This document shows positions 1 to 10,316 of a stretch of DNA of 64,000 nucleotides, piece by piece. The translations under genes and the position numbers were made by a program. Source of the DNA: a bacterium (GTDB lineage Bacteria > Armatimonadota > Fimbriimonadia > Fimbriimonadales > Fimbriimonadaceae). A model generated the notes under the pieces. The model was given only the letters and a program-made list of their open reading frames with translations, ran no database searches and was not told the origin of the DNA. The stretch lies in the NCBI GenBank assembly GCA_027485645.1, contig JAIXQR010000001.1, forward strand, positions 1-64,000, given 5' to 3'. Positions within the stretch are counted from its first letter, which is position 1, and the number at the start of each line of letters is the position of its first letter.

Positions 1-96
1 CTCGTTGCCGTGATGCACAAACTGATCCGGGTCGCCTACGGAGTACTCAAAGGAGGAGTGCCATTCGATTGTCAGCAAGGCTTGACAGCCAGCTGA
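1..96 (+). mobile_element. C-terminal fragment of an IS110/IS116/IS902-family transposase, truncated by the window edge
   Basis: Frame 1 reads LVAVMHKLIRVAYGVLKGGVPFDCQQGLTAS* with the stop at 94-96; this resembles the typical IS110-family C-terminus (LVAVMRKLLHxxYGVLKxGxPF). Confidence 0.75.
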
Positions 97-133
97 CAAC
101 ACGGTATCTCTCCATCGGAATGGAGAAGGGGTT

Positions 134-166
134 CAAAACAAAAAATGCCCCGCCATTTGGCGAGGC
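134..166 (-). terminator. Intrinsic terminator downstream of ftsZ
   Basis: Minus strand GCCTCGCC-AAAT-GGCGGGGC followed by ATTTTTTGTTTT; 8-bp stem plus T-tract. Confidence 0.8.
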
Positions 167-224
167 AAGCGTTGGACCAGTTACGTGTTCCCGATCTAGC
201 GTCGGTTTTCGTGCAGGGCTAAAT

Positions 225-1343
225 TTAGGCCGAGCCGCCGCGTTGGCGGCGGAGGAAGGTAGGTATGTCGAGGTCGATCTCGTCAAGATCGATTCGGGGC
301 GACATGGCGGTCACCGGGGCGGTGGTTGGCTCGCTGCCGGCATCGTAGAAAATCTCTCGATCTCGCGAGGTTCGCACCGTACCGGCGGAGCTGGTGCCCA
401 TTCCGGCGGCGAGCAAGGTCACCTGGACCTCGCCTTCGGCGTTATCTCGCAGCACGTGGCCCATGATGATGTCGGCGTCTTCCGAGTCGGTGAACTGGAG
501 GATGTACTCCATCGCCTCGTGGGCTTCTCCGATGCTGAAATCGGGACCGGCGGAGATGTTGACCAAAAGTCGCTTTGCGCCTTCAATGCTGGTTTCCAGC
601 AGCGGGGACGTCGCGGCGGCTTGGGCGGCCATCTTGGCGCGCTGCTCGCCGATGCCTCGGCCAAGGCCCATGAGGGCGATGCCGGCGTTGCTCATAACGC
701 TGCGGACGTCGGCGAAGTCGACATTGATGATTCCTGGGAAGAGGATGATGTCGGAAATGCCCTGAACGCCTTGACGCAGCACGTCATCCGCTGCGGCGAA
801 AGCCTGCTGCATCGTTGTGCGCTTGTCGACCACGCGGAGAAGTCGGTCGTTTGGAACGGTGATGAGGGTGTCGACTTGGCTCTGGAGCTTTGCGGCTCCG
901 TCTTCGGCAAGTCGTCGTCGTCGTGGGCCTTCGAAGATGAACGGCTTAGTGACTACGCCAACGGTGAGGATGCCGAGTTTGCGGGCCATTTCGGCGACCA
1001 CAGGGGCCGCGCCGGTGCCGGTTCCGCCGCCCATACCGGCGGTGATAAAGACCATGTCGCTGCCATCAAGAATCGCTTCGATGTCGCGCTCGCTCTCAAG
1101 GGCGGCTCGCTCGCCGATCTGAGGATCGCCACCGGCACCGAGGCCACGGGTGAGCTCATCGCCCAGTTGAAGCTTAACGTCGGCGCGGCTCTGGCTCAGG
1201 GCCTGCGCGTCGGTGTTCATGGTGACGAACTGCACGCCTTCAACGCCTTCGGCAATCATGCGGTTGACGGCGTTCGAACCGGCGCCACCCACGCCGATTA
1301 CTTTAATCGTTGCTTGACTCTCAAATAGATTTTCTGGTCGCAT
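225..1343 (-). CDS. ftsZ: Cell division protein FtsZ
   Basis: [16 protein letters not shown], the [16 protein letters not shown] tubulin signature, and the C-terminal DIPTFLRRQ peptide. Confidence 0.98.
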   Translation of the reverse strand: MRPENLFESQATIKVIGVGGAGSNAVNRMIAEGVEGVQFVTMNTDAQALSQSRADVKLQLGDELTRGLGAGGDPQIGERAALESERDIEAILDGSDMVFITAGMGGGTGTGAAPVVAEMARKLGILTVGVVTKPFIFEGPRRRRLAEDGAAKLQSQVDTLITVPNDRLLRVVDKRTTMQQAFAAADDVLRQGVQGISDIILFPGIINVDFADVRSVMSNAGIALMGLGRGIGEQRAKMAAQAAATSPLLETSIEGAKRLLVNISAGPDFSIGEAHEAMEYILQFTDSEDADIIMGHVLRDNAEGEVQVTLLAAGMGTSSAGTVRTSRDREIFYDAGSEPTTAPVTAMSPRIDLDEIDLDIPTFLRRQRGGSA

Positions 1344-1424
1344 CGCTACTCAAAAACCAATAAGGCTCCATCGCCCCCGGATATGCCAAGGACGCCGTGC
1401 GAGGCCAAAAAGCGTCAGGAATTG

Positions 1425-2294
1425 CTAGTGAAGTCGCTCAATGCTGAAGCGAGCGAGGGCGCGAAGGGGTTCAACATCGCCGGGAAAGTCTTGCAGGCAG
1501 CCTTCGGCCTGGGCGGCTAGCTCTCGGGCCCTTGCCTTCGCGTCTTCGAGGCCATAGAGCGCGGGATAAGTTGCCTTTTTCCGCTCGGCGTCCGATCCCA
1601 CCGATTTGCCGGTCTGGCTCGGGTCGCCTTCCACGTTGAGAATATCGTCGGCAATTTGGAAGGCAAGTCCGATGTCCTCGCCAAACTCGTTTGCCTTCGC
1701 GACCAGCTCGGCCGGGGCGTCAGAAAGCAAGGCGCCGATGGCACAACTCGCCGAGATCAGCGCGCCGGTTTTGTTAATATGGATAAAGCGCAGGGTCTCG
1801 GGGTCGATCTCCTTTCCTTCGCTCAGAACATCGAGCATTTCGCCCTGGACCAGGCGCTTCACGGCGGCGGCAAGGGTCTGGCAAGCCGCCACGTTGCCGG
1901 TGGAGAGCATGATTTCGCCCGAAAGGGCAAAGAGGGCGTCTCCGGCGAGGATGGCGATGGCCTCGGTGAACTGTTTGTGGCAAGTCGGCCTTCCGCGACG
2001 CAGGTCGTCGTTATCAATGGCGGGAAGGTCGTCGTGAATCAGCGAGAAGGCGTGGACCATCTCGATGGCGCACGCGGCATCGAGGGCGACTCGGTCGTCT
2101 TTTCCGCAGGCGGTCGCGAAGGCGAGGCAGAGGATCGGGCGCACCCGCTTTCCGGGCGAAAGCGCGGCGTAGCGCATGGCCGCATGCAGCGGTCCGGGCG
2201 TTTCGGTTTCGGATGGCAAAAGCTCCGCCAGGCGGGCGTCAATTCGGTCCGAGATTTTCCGCCATTTTTCCACCCCTGCGTCTACGGTCGTCAT
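1425..2294 (-). CDS. ispA: Polyprenyl synthetase, farnesyl/geranylgeranyl diphosphate synthase type
   Basis: HDDLPAIDNDDLRRGRPTCHKQF (first Asp-rich motif) and FQIADDILNVEGD (second). Start taken at the internal ATG after a GAGG-like SD. Confidence 0.93.
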   Translation of the reverse strand: MTTVDAGVEKWRKISDRIDARLAELLPSETETPGPLHAAMRYAALSPGKRVRPILCLAFATACGKDDRVALDAACAIEMVHAFSLIHDDLPAIDNDDLRRGRPTCHKQFTEAIAILAGDALFALSGEIMLSTGNVAACQTLAAAVKRLVQGEMLDVLSEGKEIDPETLRFIHINKTGALISASCAIGALLSDAPAELVAKANEFGEDIGLAFQIADDILNVEGDPSQTGKSVGSDAERKKATYPALYGLEDAKARARELAAQAEGCLQDFPGDVEPLRALARFSIERLH

Positions 2295-2372
2295 CCTCGT
2301 TTCCTCACCCAAGTCCGAAAAGTCTACCGGTGACTTAGTCGTTGCGCGGCAATACTCGGTAAAGTCAAAAGA

Positions 2373-3473
2373 ATGATCCAGATTCGGCCATGGCGTGCCT
2401 TACGGCGGCAGGCCGACCCGACCGTCTCCAACGGCTTTCTTGGCCCTCATTCGACCTTCTCAGTGCCCCAATTGCCGGGCAGTGTGAACATCGGTCGACT
2501 TTCTAGCCCCGAAGGGCAGCCCGATGACCGGAGCAAATTCATTCGTTACGCCCGTTCAGCGGCGCAACTGGCAGATTGGCGTCGCACCGCAATCCTCGGC
2601 ACCGGCCGCGAGCGCACTTTCATGCTGGATTACGGCACGTGCCGGTACCTGATTGCCCTCATTCGGCTGGATGACTTAACGCCATTAGTTTTGGCCGACG
2701 TGAACCGGCGAGAGGATCGCCTGCGCTTGCTAGAAGCAACGCGTACTCAGCTTGAGCCGATTGTTGCGGTGACCACGGATACCGCGTTTGATGGCTGGAT
2801 CAACGGCGTTTCTGGCGAGTTGATTGGTAGCTATGGTGAGGCGAATGTATATCGCTTGGAAGCCGAACTTCCGGAGATCACCGACGCCTTAGTGATTGCC
2901 GGGGCAGAAGAGCTAGAGGCCGCGCTCAGCTTCCGCCGACAACGATCAAACCTCGAGGACAACGCGGCAGAGCACTTTGCGATGGTCGTGCTGGGTTCGT
3001 TCGTAGGCCAAAAGCTCCACCCTTGGTCGGTCGGTTTGCCTACCATTGACTCGAAGGACTTTTTGGCGACGGCGCGAAAGATCGGGACATTGTCGCCGAG
3101 AACATCTGAACCGCTTGCTCTGGGTGACGTCGCTTTCCGGGTGGCCGATGGCCGGGCCTTTGTCCTTAATCCAACCCGCATGGAGGAACACCTAAGTGAA
3201 GATGACGGTCCGGAGATCGAAATGCTAAAGGAATTCGGAGTATGGATCGGGCATGAGATTTTCGTCTCCCGCGTTTGGGGGAACCCGTTGACCCGGCTTT
3301 ATGTGTCGCCCGCCAAGGTTCCGATGTCGACGATGGAGTTTGGTGAGTTGACTTTGGATGTCATCCGCACGCTTGTCCAACGCGGGGTTCGCTTGCCCAG
3401 CCGCTGCCTTGGCCTCACTCCGGCACCCGTTTCTGGGGTGGCGATGTTTGGATACGGAGACTTTGCGCGCTGA
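2373..3473 (+). CDS. Divergent DUF1015-like protein lacking the hallmark motifs
   Basis: MIQIRPWRALR start; YARSAAQLADWRR; EDRLRLLEATRTQLEPI matches the DUF1015 'ADRLxLLRATRxxLxPIF' block by eye. Stop/start TGATG overlap with the next gene. Confidence 0.6.
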   Translation: MIQIRPWRALRRQADPTVSNGFLGPHSTFSVPQLPGSVNIGRLSSPEGQPDDRSKFIRYARSAAQLADWRRTAILGTGRERTFMLDYGTCRYLIALIRLDDLTPLVLADVNRREDRLRLLEATRTQLEPIVAVTTDTAFDGWINGVSGELIGSYGEANVYRLEAELPEITDALVIAGAEELEAALSFRRQRSNLEDNAAEHFAMVVLGSFVGQKLHPWSVGLPTIDSKDFLATARKIGTLSPRTSEPLALGDVAFRVADGRAFVLNPTRMEEHLSEDDGPEIEMLKEFGVWIGHEIFVSRVWGNPLTRLYVSPAKVPMSTMEFGELTLDVIRTLVQRGVRLPSRCLGLTPAPVSGVAMFGYGDFAR

Positions 3474-4279
3474 TGGAAATCCGACTGCTTGGCACCGGCG
3501 CCGCAGATGGAATTCCAACCTTTTACGGTGACGACGAGATTTCGCGCTATGCCCGGCGCTATGGCGGCAAGGACGTTCGCACCCGATCGTCAGCCCTGCT
3601 CGATGGGCACATTAAAATCGATCTTCCGCCCGATTCGCTGCACCAGATGCAGCGAGACAAGCTCCGCGCTGCCGACTGGACCGCGCTGATTTTCACCCAC
3701 GGTCACGACGACCACTTCGCTCGACGCGAGATTCAGTACACGCTGTTTCCGTTTACGGACCAGTTGTTCATGCCCTACATCATTTATGGGAACGACCGAA
3801 TTTCGGCCGCCTTGCCCGAGGCGTTTCCGGATTGGCCCATCGAGGTTCGGCAGACGTTCAGCTTCCAGTCCTTCACCCACTTGGATTACACGATCACGCC
3901 GATTCAGGCTCGACATAAGGAAGACGAGGACTCGCAGAACCTGATTTTTCAGCGCGAAGGGAAGACGTTCTTGTACGCCACGGATACGGGCGTTTGGAAG
4001 CAAGAGACGTTCGGATTTCTGCAGGATTACAGCCTTGATCTTCTCGTTATCGAGTGCACCGATGGGCTCCGAAAGAGCACGTACGAAGGGCATTTGGACA
4101 TCGAGGCGTGCGCGGGCGTCGTTGAGGCGTTGCGCGAATCGAAGGTTCTGCACGATAAGAGCCGCGTGGTGACCACGCACCACAGCGCCAAAGGCTTGGC
4201 GCGGCACTCGGATCTTGAGCGCGAACTGGGCAAGAACCGCATTGAACCTGGCTTCGATGGCATGACGATTCGGATTTAG
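3473..4279 (+). CDS. MBL-fold metallo-hydrolase (PhnP-like)
   Basis: LLGTGAADGIPTFYG; THGHDDHF zinc motif; FLYATDTG; VTTHHS. Confidence 0.88.
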   Translation: MEIRLLGTGAADGIPTFYGDDEISRYARRYGGKDVRTRSSALLDGHIKIDLPPDSLHQMQRDKLRAADWTALIFTHGHDDHFARREIQYTLFPFTDQLFMPYIIYGNDRISAALPEAFPDWPIEVRQTFSFQSFTHLDYTITPIQARHKEDEDSQNLIFQREGKTFLYATDTGVWKQETFGFLQDYSLDLLVIECTDGLRKSTYEGHLDIEACAGVVEALRESKVLHDKSRVVTTHHSAKGLARHSDLERELGKNRIEPGFDGMTIRI

Positions 4280-4392
4280 CGCACCGTTTCGGGGGGCTGG
4301 TTCGTGTTTAGTATCAGCCAAAGGATGGGCGGGCGAAGGGCCAGGATGGCCAATTTCGCCTAGCGGCGGGACTCTTAACTTTCCGCAAACAC

Positions 4393-6933
4393 TTGTCAGC
4401 TACCTTCTCGGTTAATCCAATGCTGGCTTTGCTGCTTTCTCTCCCGCTACAGACTCCGAATTCAACGGGCCGTTTAATCGAGGCGACGGGCACGCCGGTT
4501 GCGGTCGGTGGCTTCCCGGTGAACGCGGAATTGTCGCCAAGCGGGCGGTGGATGGCAGTGACGAATGCTGGCATCGACCAGCGGCTTTCTATCATTGACA
4601 CAACTACCGGGCGGGTTGCGGGTTCGCTTAAGTTTAATGGTCTTCCTCCCGGGAAAAAATCGGGCAAGGACGGGCTCTACTTCGGATTGGCGTTTGTGAA
4701 GCAGCCGGATGGCAAGTTGATGCTTTGGGCATCGCACGGCGCGGCTGATCGGGTGGCGGCGTATCGCGTTTCGGAGACGGGGCAACTTGAGGGGCCGGTT
4801 GAGACTTACTCCGCCCCACGGCCACTCATTGGCGCGCTGATGCCGCAGTTCTTCGCGGGGGTGGCATTGTCTGCTGACCAGCAGGACATCTTCGTGATCG
4901 GGAACCAGACGTTTGCGCTGAGCGAGCAGAAGGGGGCAATCATCAAGTTCCGGCGCGGGAACCCTAAAGCGGTTGCCACGGTGCCGATTTCGGGCTTTCC
5001 GCTGGATGTTCGGTATGTGCCAGCGTCGGGGACTCGACCAGCGAAACTATTTGTCACCAGCGAGCGGGAGGGGCACGTGCTGGAGATTGACCCCGACACT
5101 TTGGCGGTTCGCAGAGCAATCCGCACCGGCGAGCAGCCCACCTATTTGAGCCTGAACCGGGATGGGTCGAGGCTGTTCGTGACCAATTCGAACAGTGATA
5201 CGATTTCTGAGATTGATACAACTTCGGATGAGGTTGTTGCTACATATCTCACCCGACCAATCGCGTTGCGCGGATTGCCGGGGACCAATCCGCTTGGTGC
5301 GTCGCTCTCACCCGATGAAAAGACTTTGTACGTCGCGCTGAGCGACTTGAACTGTGTGGCCGTGTTCGATCGGGCATCGCGGCAGTTAAAGGGGCTTGTG
5401 CCGACGGGCTGGTATCCGACCGACGTTGTGGCTTCGTCGTCTGGTCTGCACGTGTTGAGCGCGAAAGGGGATCGCTTTAAGAACCCGAACGTTCCGCCCG
5501 CGATGATGAAGAAGCTCGGGATGGAGAACGGCGATTCTGGACCCGGAATTCGCGCATCGCTCCGCGGCTTGGCTTACATGGTGAAGCCTTCGCGGATGCG
5601 GGATTTGACGGGACAGACGCGGCTTACGTTGCGGCTGAACCATGTCGCGACCCCGCCGAAGTTGCCGCCAGTTCCGGCGGGAATCAAGCACGTCATCTAC
5701 ATCGTGAAGGAGAACCGAACCTATGACCAGATGTTCGGCGACCTTCCGCAGGGGCTCGGCATGCCGGAACTGCACCTTTACGGAGACGACGTGATTCCAA
5801 ACCAGCGGGCCTTGGCCAAGCGATTTGTGCTGTTCGATAATTTCTATGCGAACGCGGAAATGAGCGCGGATGGCTGGTCTTGGTCCACCGCGGGGATCAC
5901 AAGCGAATACGTTCAGCGCAACGCCCAGTACGAGTACAGCGGTCGGAAGCGCGAGTACGACTATGAGGGCCAGAACAACGGAACGCCGGCCGATGCTTAC
6001 GGCTTGCGGAACGTGAACGACCCGCCGGGCGGCTACATTTGGGACAACGCGCTTCGTCAGGGGCGTGAGTTTAAGAATTACGGCATGTACATCGCCCTTG
6101 GTGTGCCGCTGCGAGACCGAGCCGGGCGGCCGATTTCGAACGATAATGAGCCGACGATGCGGGCGTTTGCCGGACGAGTTGATCCGAACTTCCGGATGTA
6201 CGACCTCGATTACGCCGACAGCGACGCTTGGGAGAAATACGGGCTAACTTATCCGAAGCATCGGCGCGAGTTCAAGGGGTTCAAGAGCCGGGTTGCCGCG
6301 TGGCGAACCGATTACGCGAAGCTCATCAAGGCGAAGAAGGTTCCGCCGCTCATGCTGCTGCGGCTTGGGAACAACCACACGAACGGCACCACGCCGGGGG
6401 CACCGACGCCATCGGCGATGATTGCGGACAACGATTACGCGCTTGGGCAAGTTGTGGAAACGGTGAGCAATGGGCAGCTGTGGAATCAGACGGCGATTGT
6501 TTGCGTGGAGGACGACGCACAAGGCGGCTACGATCACGTGGAGGGGCATCGAAGCATCGCCTTCGTGATTCACCCGAAGGTGAAGCGGGCGCACGTCGAC
6601 AGCCGGTTCTTCAACACGGACAGTGCGTTGCGTACGGTGGAGTGGTTACTGGGGATGAAGCCGGCGAACCAGATGATGTACACCGCGCAGCCACTGAACG
6701 TTTTCGCGGACAAAGTGGTGAACGCCGAGCCGTACCGGGCGATTCTTCCGGCGAAGGCGACCTTCCGAGCAAATACCCCGACCGCGTACCGCGCGGCAGA
6801 CTCAGCTCGGTTGTTCCACACCTATCGCGAGGAGTCCGCGCCGGACCGCGAGTTGGCGGATATTCTGTGGGGAGCGGAAAAAGGCGCAAAATCCCCTCGT
6901 CCAAGGCTAGTTAGCCAAAGAAATCGAAAGTGA
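4393..6933 (+). CDS. YncE-like beta-propeller / phosphoesterase (phospholipase C/acid phosphatase-type) fusion protein
   Basis: YVTN-like repeats (LFVTNSNSDTISEIDTTSDEVV) followed by VIYIVKENRTYDQMFGDL ... NDPPGGYIWD ... VEDDAQGGYDHVEGHRS. Confidence 0.88.
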   Translation: MSATFSVNPMLALLLSLPLQTPNSTGRLIEATGTPVAVGGFPVNAELSPSGRWMAVTNAGIDQRLSIIDTTTGRVAGSLKFNGLPPGKKSGKDGLYFGLAFVKQPDGKLMLWASHGAADRVAAYRVSETGQLEGPVETYSAPRPLIGALMPQFFAGVALSADQQDIFVIGNQTFALSEQKGAIIKFRRGNPKAVATVPISGFPLDVRYVPASGTRPAKLFVTSEREGHVLEIDPDTLAVRRAIRTGEQPTYLSLNRDGSRLFVTNSNSDTISEIDTTSDEVVATYLTRPIALRGLPGTNPLGASLSPDEKTLYVALSDLNCVAVFDRASRQLKGLVPTGWYPTDVVASSSGLHVLSAKGDRFKNPNVPPAMMKKLGMENGDSGPGIRASLRGLAYMVKPSRMRDLTGQTRLTLRLNHVATPPKLPPVPAGIKHVIYIVKENRTYDQMFGDLPQGLGMPELHLYGDDVIPNQRALAKRFVLFDNFYANAEMSADGWSWSTAGITSEYVQRNAQYEYSGRKREYDYEGQNNGTPADAYGLRNVNDPPGGYIWDNALRQGREFKNYGMYIALGVPLRDRAGRPISNDNEPTMRAFAGRVDPNFRMYDLDYADSDAWEKYGLTYPKHRREFKGFKSRVAAWRTDYAKLIKAKKVPPLMLLRLGNNHTNGTTPGAPTPSAMIADNDYALGQVVETVSNGQLWNQTAIVCVEDDAQGGYDHVEGHRSIAFVIHPKVKRAHVDSRFFNTDSALRTVEWLLGMKPANQMMYTAQPLNVFADKVVNAEPYRAILPAKATFRANTPTAYRAADSARLFHTYREESAPDRELADILWGAEKGAKSPRPRLVSQRNRK

Positions 6934-6973
6934 TTTACACGCTCTTAACAATATTTGCCTAAAGTAGAAGCGC

Positions 6974-7864
6974 ATGCGAAAAGCTTTCACCCTTATCGAA
7001 CTCTTGGTGGTCATCGCCATCATCGCCATTCTTGCCGCCATTCTGTTCCCGGTGTTCGCTCAGGCAAAGGACGCTGCGAAAAAATCGCAGGGTCTCAGCA
7101 ACGTGAAGCAGATCGGAACCGGCATGCACCTTTACATGGCGGACTATGACGACACCACGCCGACTGCCTACATCATCGGCGGCCAGGGCGTCGACATCTA
7201 TCAGCACTTCCAGCCCTATGTGAAGAACATGGACATCTTCTTCTCGCCCGTTTGGACGAAGGAAGTTCCGGCTGGTCAGCCACAGAGCTGCAACAACGCC
7301 AGCACCCCAGCTGGCTACTTCGTTCCAGCGGCAAAGGACCAGAGCCGCTGCCTTGGCTACGGTTATAACTGGGGCTTCGGCATCTGGGCCGGTGGTGCTT
7401 TGGTTGGCGCCGAAGTTAGCACCGGTGGCGGCAACAGCTTCCTCCCGGGCGTGAGCGCTACGGCCAGCGAAAGCCCAGCCGAACTCGCCGCATTCGGTGA
7501 CACCTACAACGGTCGCCGATACACGATCTCCGCGATCGGTTCGATCCTCACCCACTACGATGGTCCAGCGAAGAACAGCGGACTTCGACACGGTGGCCAG
7601 TTCAACTTTGCGTTCCTCGACGGACATGCAAAGTCGTTCAAGATGCAGGGCTTCACCTTCAACCCAGCCGCAGTTCCTAAGGGTGCTGGCTACGTTGGTA
7701 TGCCATCGCGCGCTGACATTTGGAGCAAGTTCTACTGCCTTACCGACACCACGACGGTTAAGCCAGCGAACCTCGGCATTCCAGCTCCAGACATGGGCTG
7801 CAAGCAGTTCCTGGACCTCACCATGGCGGGCACGTTCTCGCCCCTCACTCGCTGGCCAGAATAA
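6974..7864 (+). CDS. Type II secretion/pilin-like protein with prepilin N-terminal cleavage signal (DUF1559-like)
   Basis: [33 protein letters not shown]-terminal [12 protein letters not shown]. Confidence 0.92.
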   Translation: MRKAFTLIELLVVIAIIAILAAILFPVFAQAKDAAKKSQGLSNVKQIGTGMHLYMADYDDTTPTAYIIGGQGVDIYQHFQPYVKNMDIFFSPVWTKEVPAGQPQSCNNASTPAGYFVPAAKDQSRCLGYGYNWGFGIWAGGALVGAEVSTGGGNSFLPGVSATASESPAELAAFGDTYNGRRYTISAIGSILTHYDGPAKNSGLRHGGQFNFAFLDGHAKSFKMQGFTFNPAAVPKGAGYVGMPSRADIWSKFYCLTDTTTVKPANLGIPAPDMGCKQFLDLTMAGTFSPLTRWPE

Positions 7865-7875
7865 GGTCACTCACG

Positions 7876-7913
7876 AAAAAGGGGCGTGGTCCTTGCTGAC
7901 CACGCCCCTTTTT
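7876..7913. terminator. Bidirectional intrinsic terminator between convergent genes
   Basis: AAAAAGGGGCGTGGTC-cttgct-GACCACGCCCCTTTTT, a perfect 16-bp inverted repeat with A/T flanks. Confidence 0.95.
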
Positions 7914-7925
7914 GTTGCTGTCAGC

Positions 7926-9512
7926 TTACGGATTGAGCCGGTACTTGAAGAGACCGGTGAGCGCTTTCGCGTTGAACACGAAGCTCGAGGCTCGAACGTT
8001 CGGGATCACGATTCTCACGACGATGCCAACATTGCGCGTTCCAGTTTGAACGTACTGGGCCGGAAGGGTTCCGCTACTGAGAACCAGGCTTCCTCGGCTG
8101 GCTGGTCCGCTAAGCACCAATTCGTGCTTGCCGGTTCGGTAGTTCCAGAGGAACAGCTGGGCGGTACCGGTGGCGACCGGCGTGAAAGTCGTGCTGAGGT
8201 TGACGTCCCTCAACTGCGAGAGCGGATTGACCGGCAACCGGTGGGTCGCGGTGAATCCCGCAGCTTGACCGTAGCCAGGTACGAGGATGGATCGAACGTT
8301 GATGAATGCTCCGGAGCCGGAAGTGGCGGTTCCTTGATGGACGCCTTTGCTGACAAGCGAAGATGCAATAGGTGTCGTGATCGTGAAGTAATCAACGGCG
8401 CGGTATGCGTTGATCCGTCCAGATTCGACGAACGGCTTTTTGTCGGCCGTCAGCTTGAGAACGTCCGTAAGCTCCTTTGGCGTCGCTGTTGGCGCGTAGC
8501 TCTTGACGAGCGCCGCAAGACCAGCAACCATTGGGCAGGCCATTGAGGTTCCGCTCGCAAATCCGTAGGTGCCAGGGAGCGTGGACATGATGCCTTCGCC
8601 CGGAGCCGCGATATCCACCTTGGTTGCACTGTAGTTCGAGAATCCTGATCGAACGTCCGAGCTGTTGGTTGAGGCAACGTTTAGAACGTTATCCAAGTTC
8701 GAAGGCACAAACGCAATGTCCGTGACGTCAAGGCCATTGTTACCTGCGGCGGCCACGCAAAGCGAGCCTTTGGCGGTAGCGTAATTGACAGCTTCCTGCA
8801 TGAGCGTGCTCTCGCCGAATCGGCCGAGCGAAAGCGAAATGACCTTTGCGCCTTGGTCCGCCGCATATTTGATGCCCGCGGCAACCGTGTCATCCGAGGA
8901 ATTCGGGAAAACCTTGACCGGGAGAATTCGGACGTTGTAGCCAATCGAGGCAACACCGATGTTGTTGTTGGTTGCGGCGGCGGCGATGCCGGCGCAGTGG
9001 GTGCCGTGGCCGTCCGCATCCATCGGGTCGTCGTCTCCATCGCTGATGTCCTTTCCGCCGGGAACGATCTTCGATTTCAGGTCTTCGTGGTTATAGTCAA
9101 CGCCGGAGTCAACGATGGCGACAACCACGTTTGGTGAGCCGGTAGTCAGGGCCCAAGCTTGGTTGGCCTTGATGATAGGAATCCAGTACAACTGATTCTT
9201 GCGTGGGTCGTTGACGTCCCGCAGCAGTTCATGATTGTAGTTTCGCTCTACCGCCACCACGCCGGGGTTGCTCTTGTAGTATCGCTCTGCGGTTGCCATA
9301 CTCACCGAACGTGAGACCCGTACTGCTCGCCATCCACCAAAGCCTAGGTCTCGCTTGAGCGTCGCTCCGATGGTCGCGTCCAGCAACGATCCGGTCACGC
9401 CAGGCTTGGTCTTCACAAGCAGCACATCGGCCTCTGCCGAACCTTGTGCAAAACTGAGGACCGGGAGCAACAACGCTCCGGCAAAGATGATGTTACGAAT
9501 TGACGTTTTCAT
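7926..9512 (-). CDS. Secreted S8-family subtilisin-like serine peptidase
   Basis: VAIVDSGVDYNHEDL (Asp), DGHGTHCAGIAAA (His), ASGTSMACPMVAGLAAL (Ser); signal peptide; GGAGGAG SD. Confidence 0.96.
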   Translation of the reverse strand: MKTSIRNIIFAGALLLPVLSFAQGSAEADVLLVKTKPGVTGSLLDATIGATLKRDLGFGGWRAVRVSRSVSMATAERYYKSNPGVVAVERNYNHELLRDVNDPRKNQLYWIPIIKANQAWALTTGSPNVVVAIVDSGVDYNHEDLKSKIVPGGKDISDGDDDPMDADGHGTHCAGIAAAATNNNIGVASIGYNVRILPVKVFPNSSDDTVAAGIKYAADQGAKVISLSLGRFGESTLMQEAVNYATAKGSLCVAAAGNNGLDVTDIAFVPSNLDNVLNVASTNSSDVRSGFSNYSATKVDIAAPGEGIMSTLPGTYGFASGTSMACPMVAGLAALVKSYAPTATPKELTDVLKLTADKKPFVESGRINAYRAVDYFTITTPIASSLVSKGVHQGTATSGSGAFINVRSILVPGYGQAAGFTATHRLPVNPLSQLRDVNLSTTFTPVATGTAQLFLWNYRTGKHELVLSGPASRGSLVLSSGTLPAQYVQTGTRNVGIVVRIVIPNVRASSFVFNAKALTGLFKYRLNP

Positions 9513-9575
9513 TCAGCTCTCCTCCGACAAACATACGTCGGCAATTTCACGAATTCAATATACAGCAAAATAGGC

Positions 9576-10316
9576 ATGACACAGCAAAGTTGGCGCGATT
9601 TCTTTGATGGCCATGCCGAGCATTACGAGCAAAATCCGTTTGCTGCTTTTGCCGACCAAGAGGTTCAATTTTTGCTCAACCTGTATCCCGTGCCGACTGG
9701 CTCGCGGATTCTGGATGTGGGTTGCGGAACGGGTAGGCACGCTCGCGAGTTTGCTCGGCGCGGATACCGGGTCACGGGTGTTGACCTAAGCCCCGGAATG
9801 CTTCGAGTGGCGCGAGAAAAGGCGGCAGCAGAGAACTTACATATTGAGTTTGTTGAGGCCGACGCGACCAACTTTCTGTTGGACGGCATGTTTGATTACG
9901 CCGTGTGTCTCTGCGAGGGTGGACTGGGCCTGATTCAGCGTGGGGAAGATGCCGCGGCGCATGATTCGGCGATCTTCCAGCGGATCGCTGCGCACCTCAA
10001 ACCGAATGCACCTTTCGTTCTGACGTGTCTCAATGGCTACAACTTGATCCGCCAGATGAAGGACGAGCACATTGCCGAAGGACGCTTCGATCCGGCGACG
10101 ATGGTCGCGTTTTACACCGATGAATGGGAATTGCCGGAAGGCACCCGGCAGGTCACCGTGTATGAGCGACTCTTCATCCCGCCCGAGGTGACGCGTATGG
10201 TTAGCGAAGCGGGCTTCACGGTTGACAACGTCTACGGTGGAACCGCCGGCGCTTGGGCGCAGCGGCCTTTAAGTCTCGACGAGGTCGAGATGATGGTTAT
10301 TGCCCGAAAACTATAG
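9576..10316 (+). CDS. Class I SAM-dependent methyltransferase
   Basis: ILDVGCGTGRHAREFARRGYRVTGVDLSPGML. Confidence 0.93.
   Translation: MTQQSWRDFFDGHAEHYEQNPFAAFADQEVQFLLNLYPVPTGSRILDVGCGTGRHAREFARRGYRVTGVDLSPGMLRVAREKAAAENLHIEFVEADATNFLLDGMFDYAVCLCEGGLGLIQRGEDAAAHDSAIFQRIAAHLKPNAPFVLTCLNGYNLIRQMKDEHIAEGRFDPATMVAFYTDEWELPEGTRQVTVYERLFIPPEVTRMVSEAGFTVDNVYGGTAGAWAQRPLSLDEVEMMVIARKL

Noticed and set aside
69-1328. 419-aa + strand ORF opposite ftsZ
   Set aside because: Antisense shadow ORF of a clearly conserved gene; low-complexity Gly/His/Ala composition typical of GC-rich antisense frames.
6959-7870. 303-aa minus ORF opposite the pilin-like gene
   Set aside because: Antisense to a clear prepilin-type CDS.
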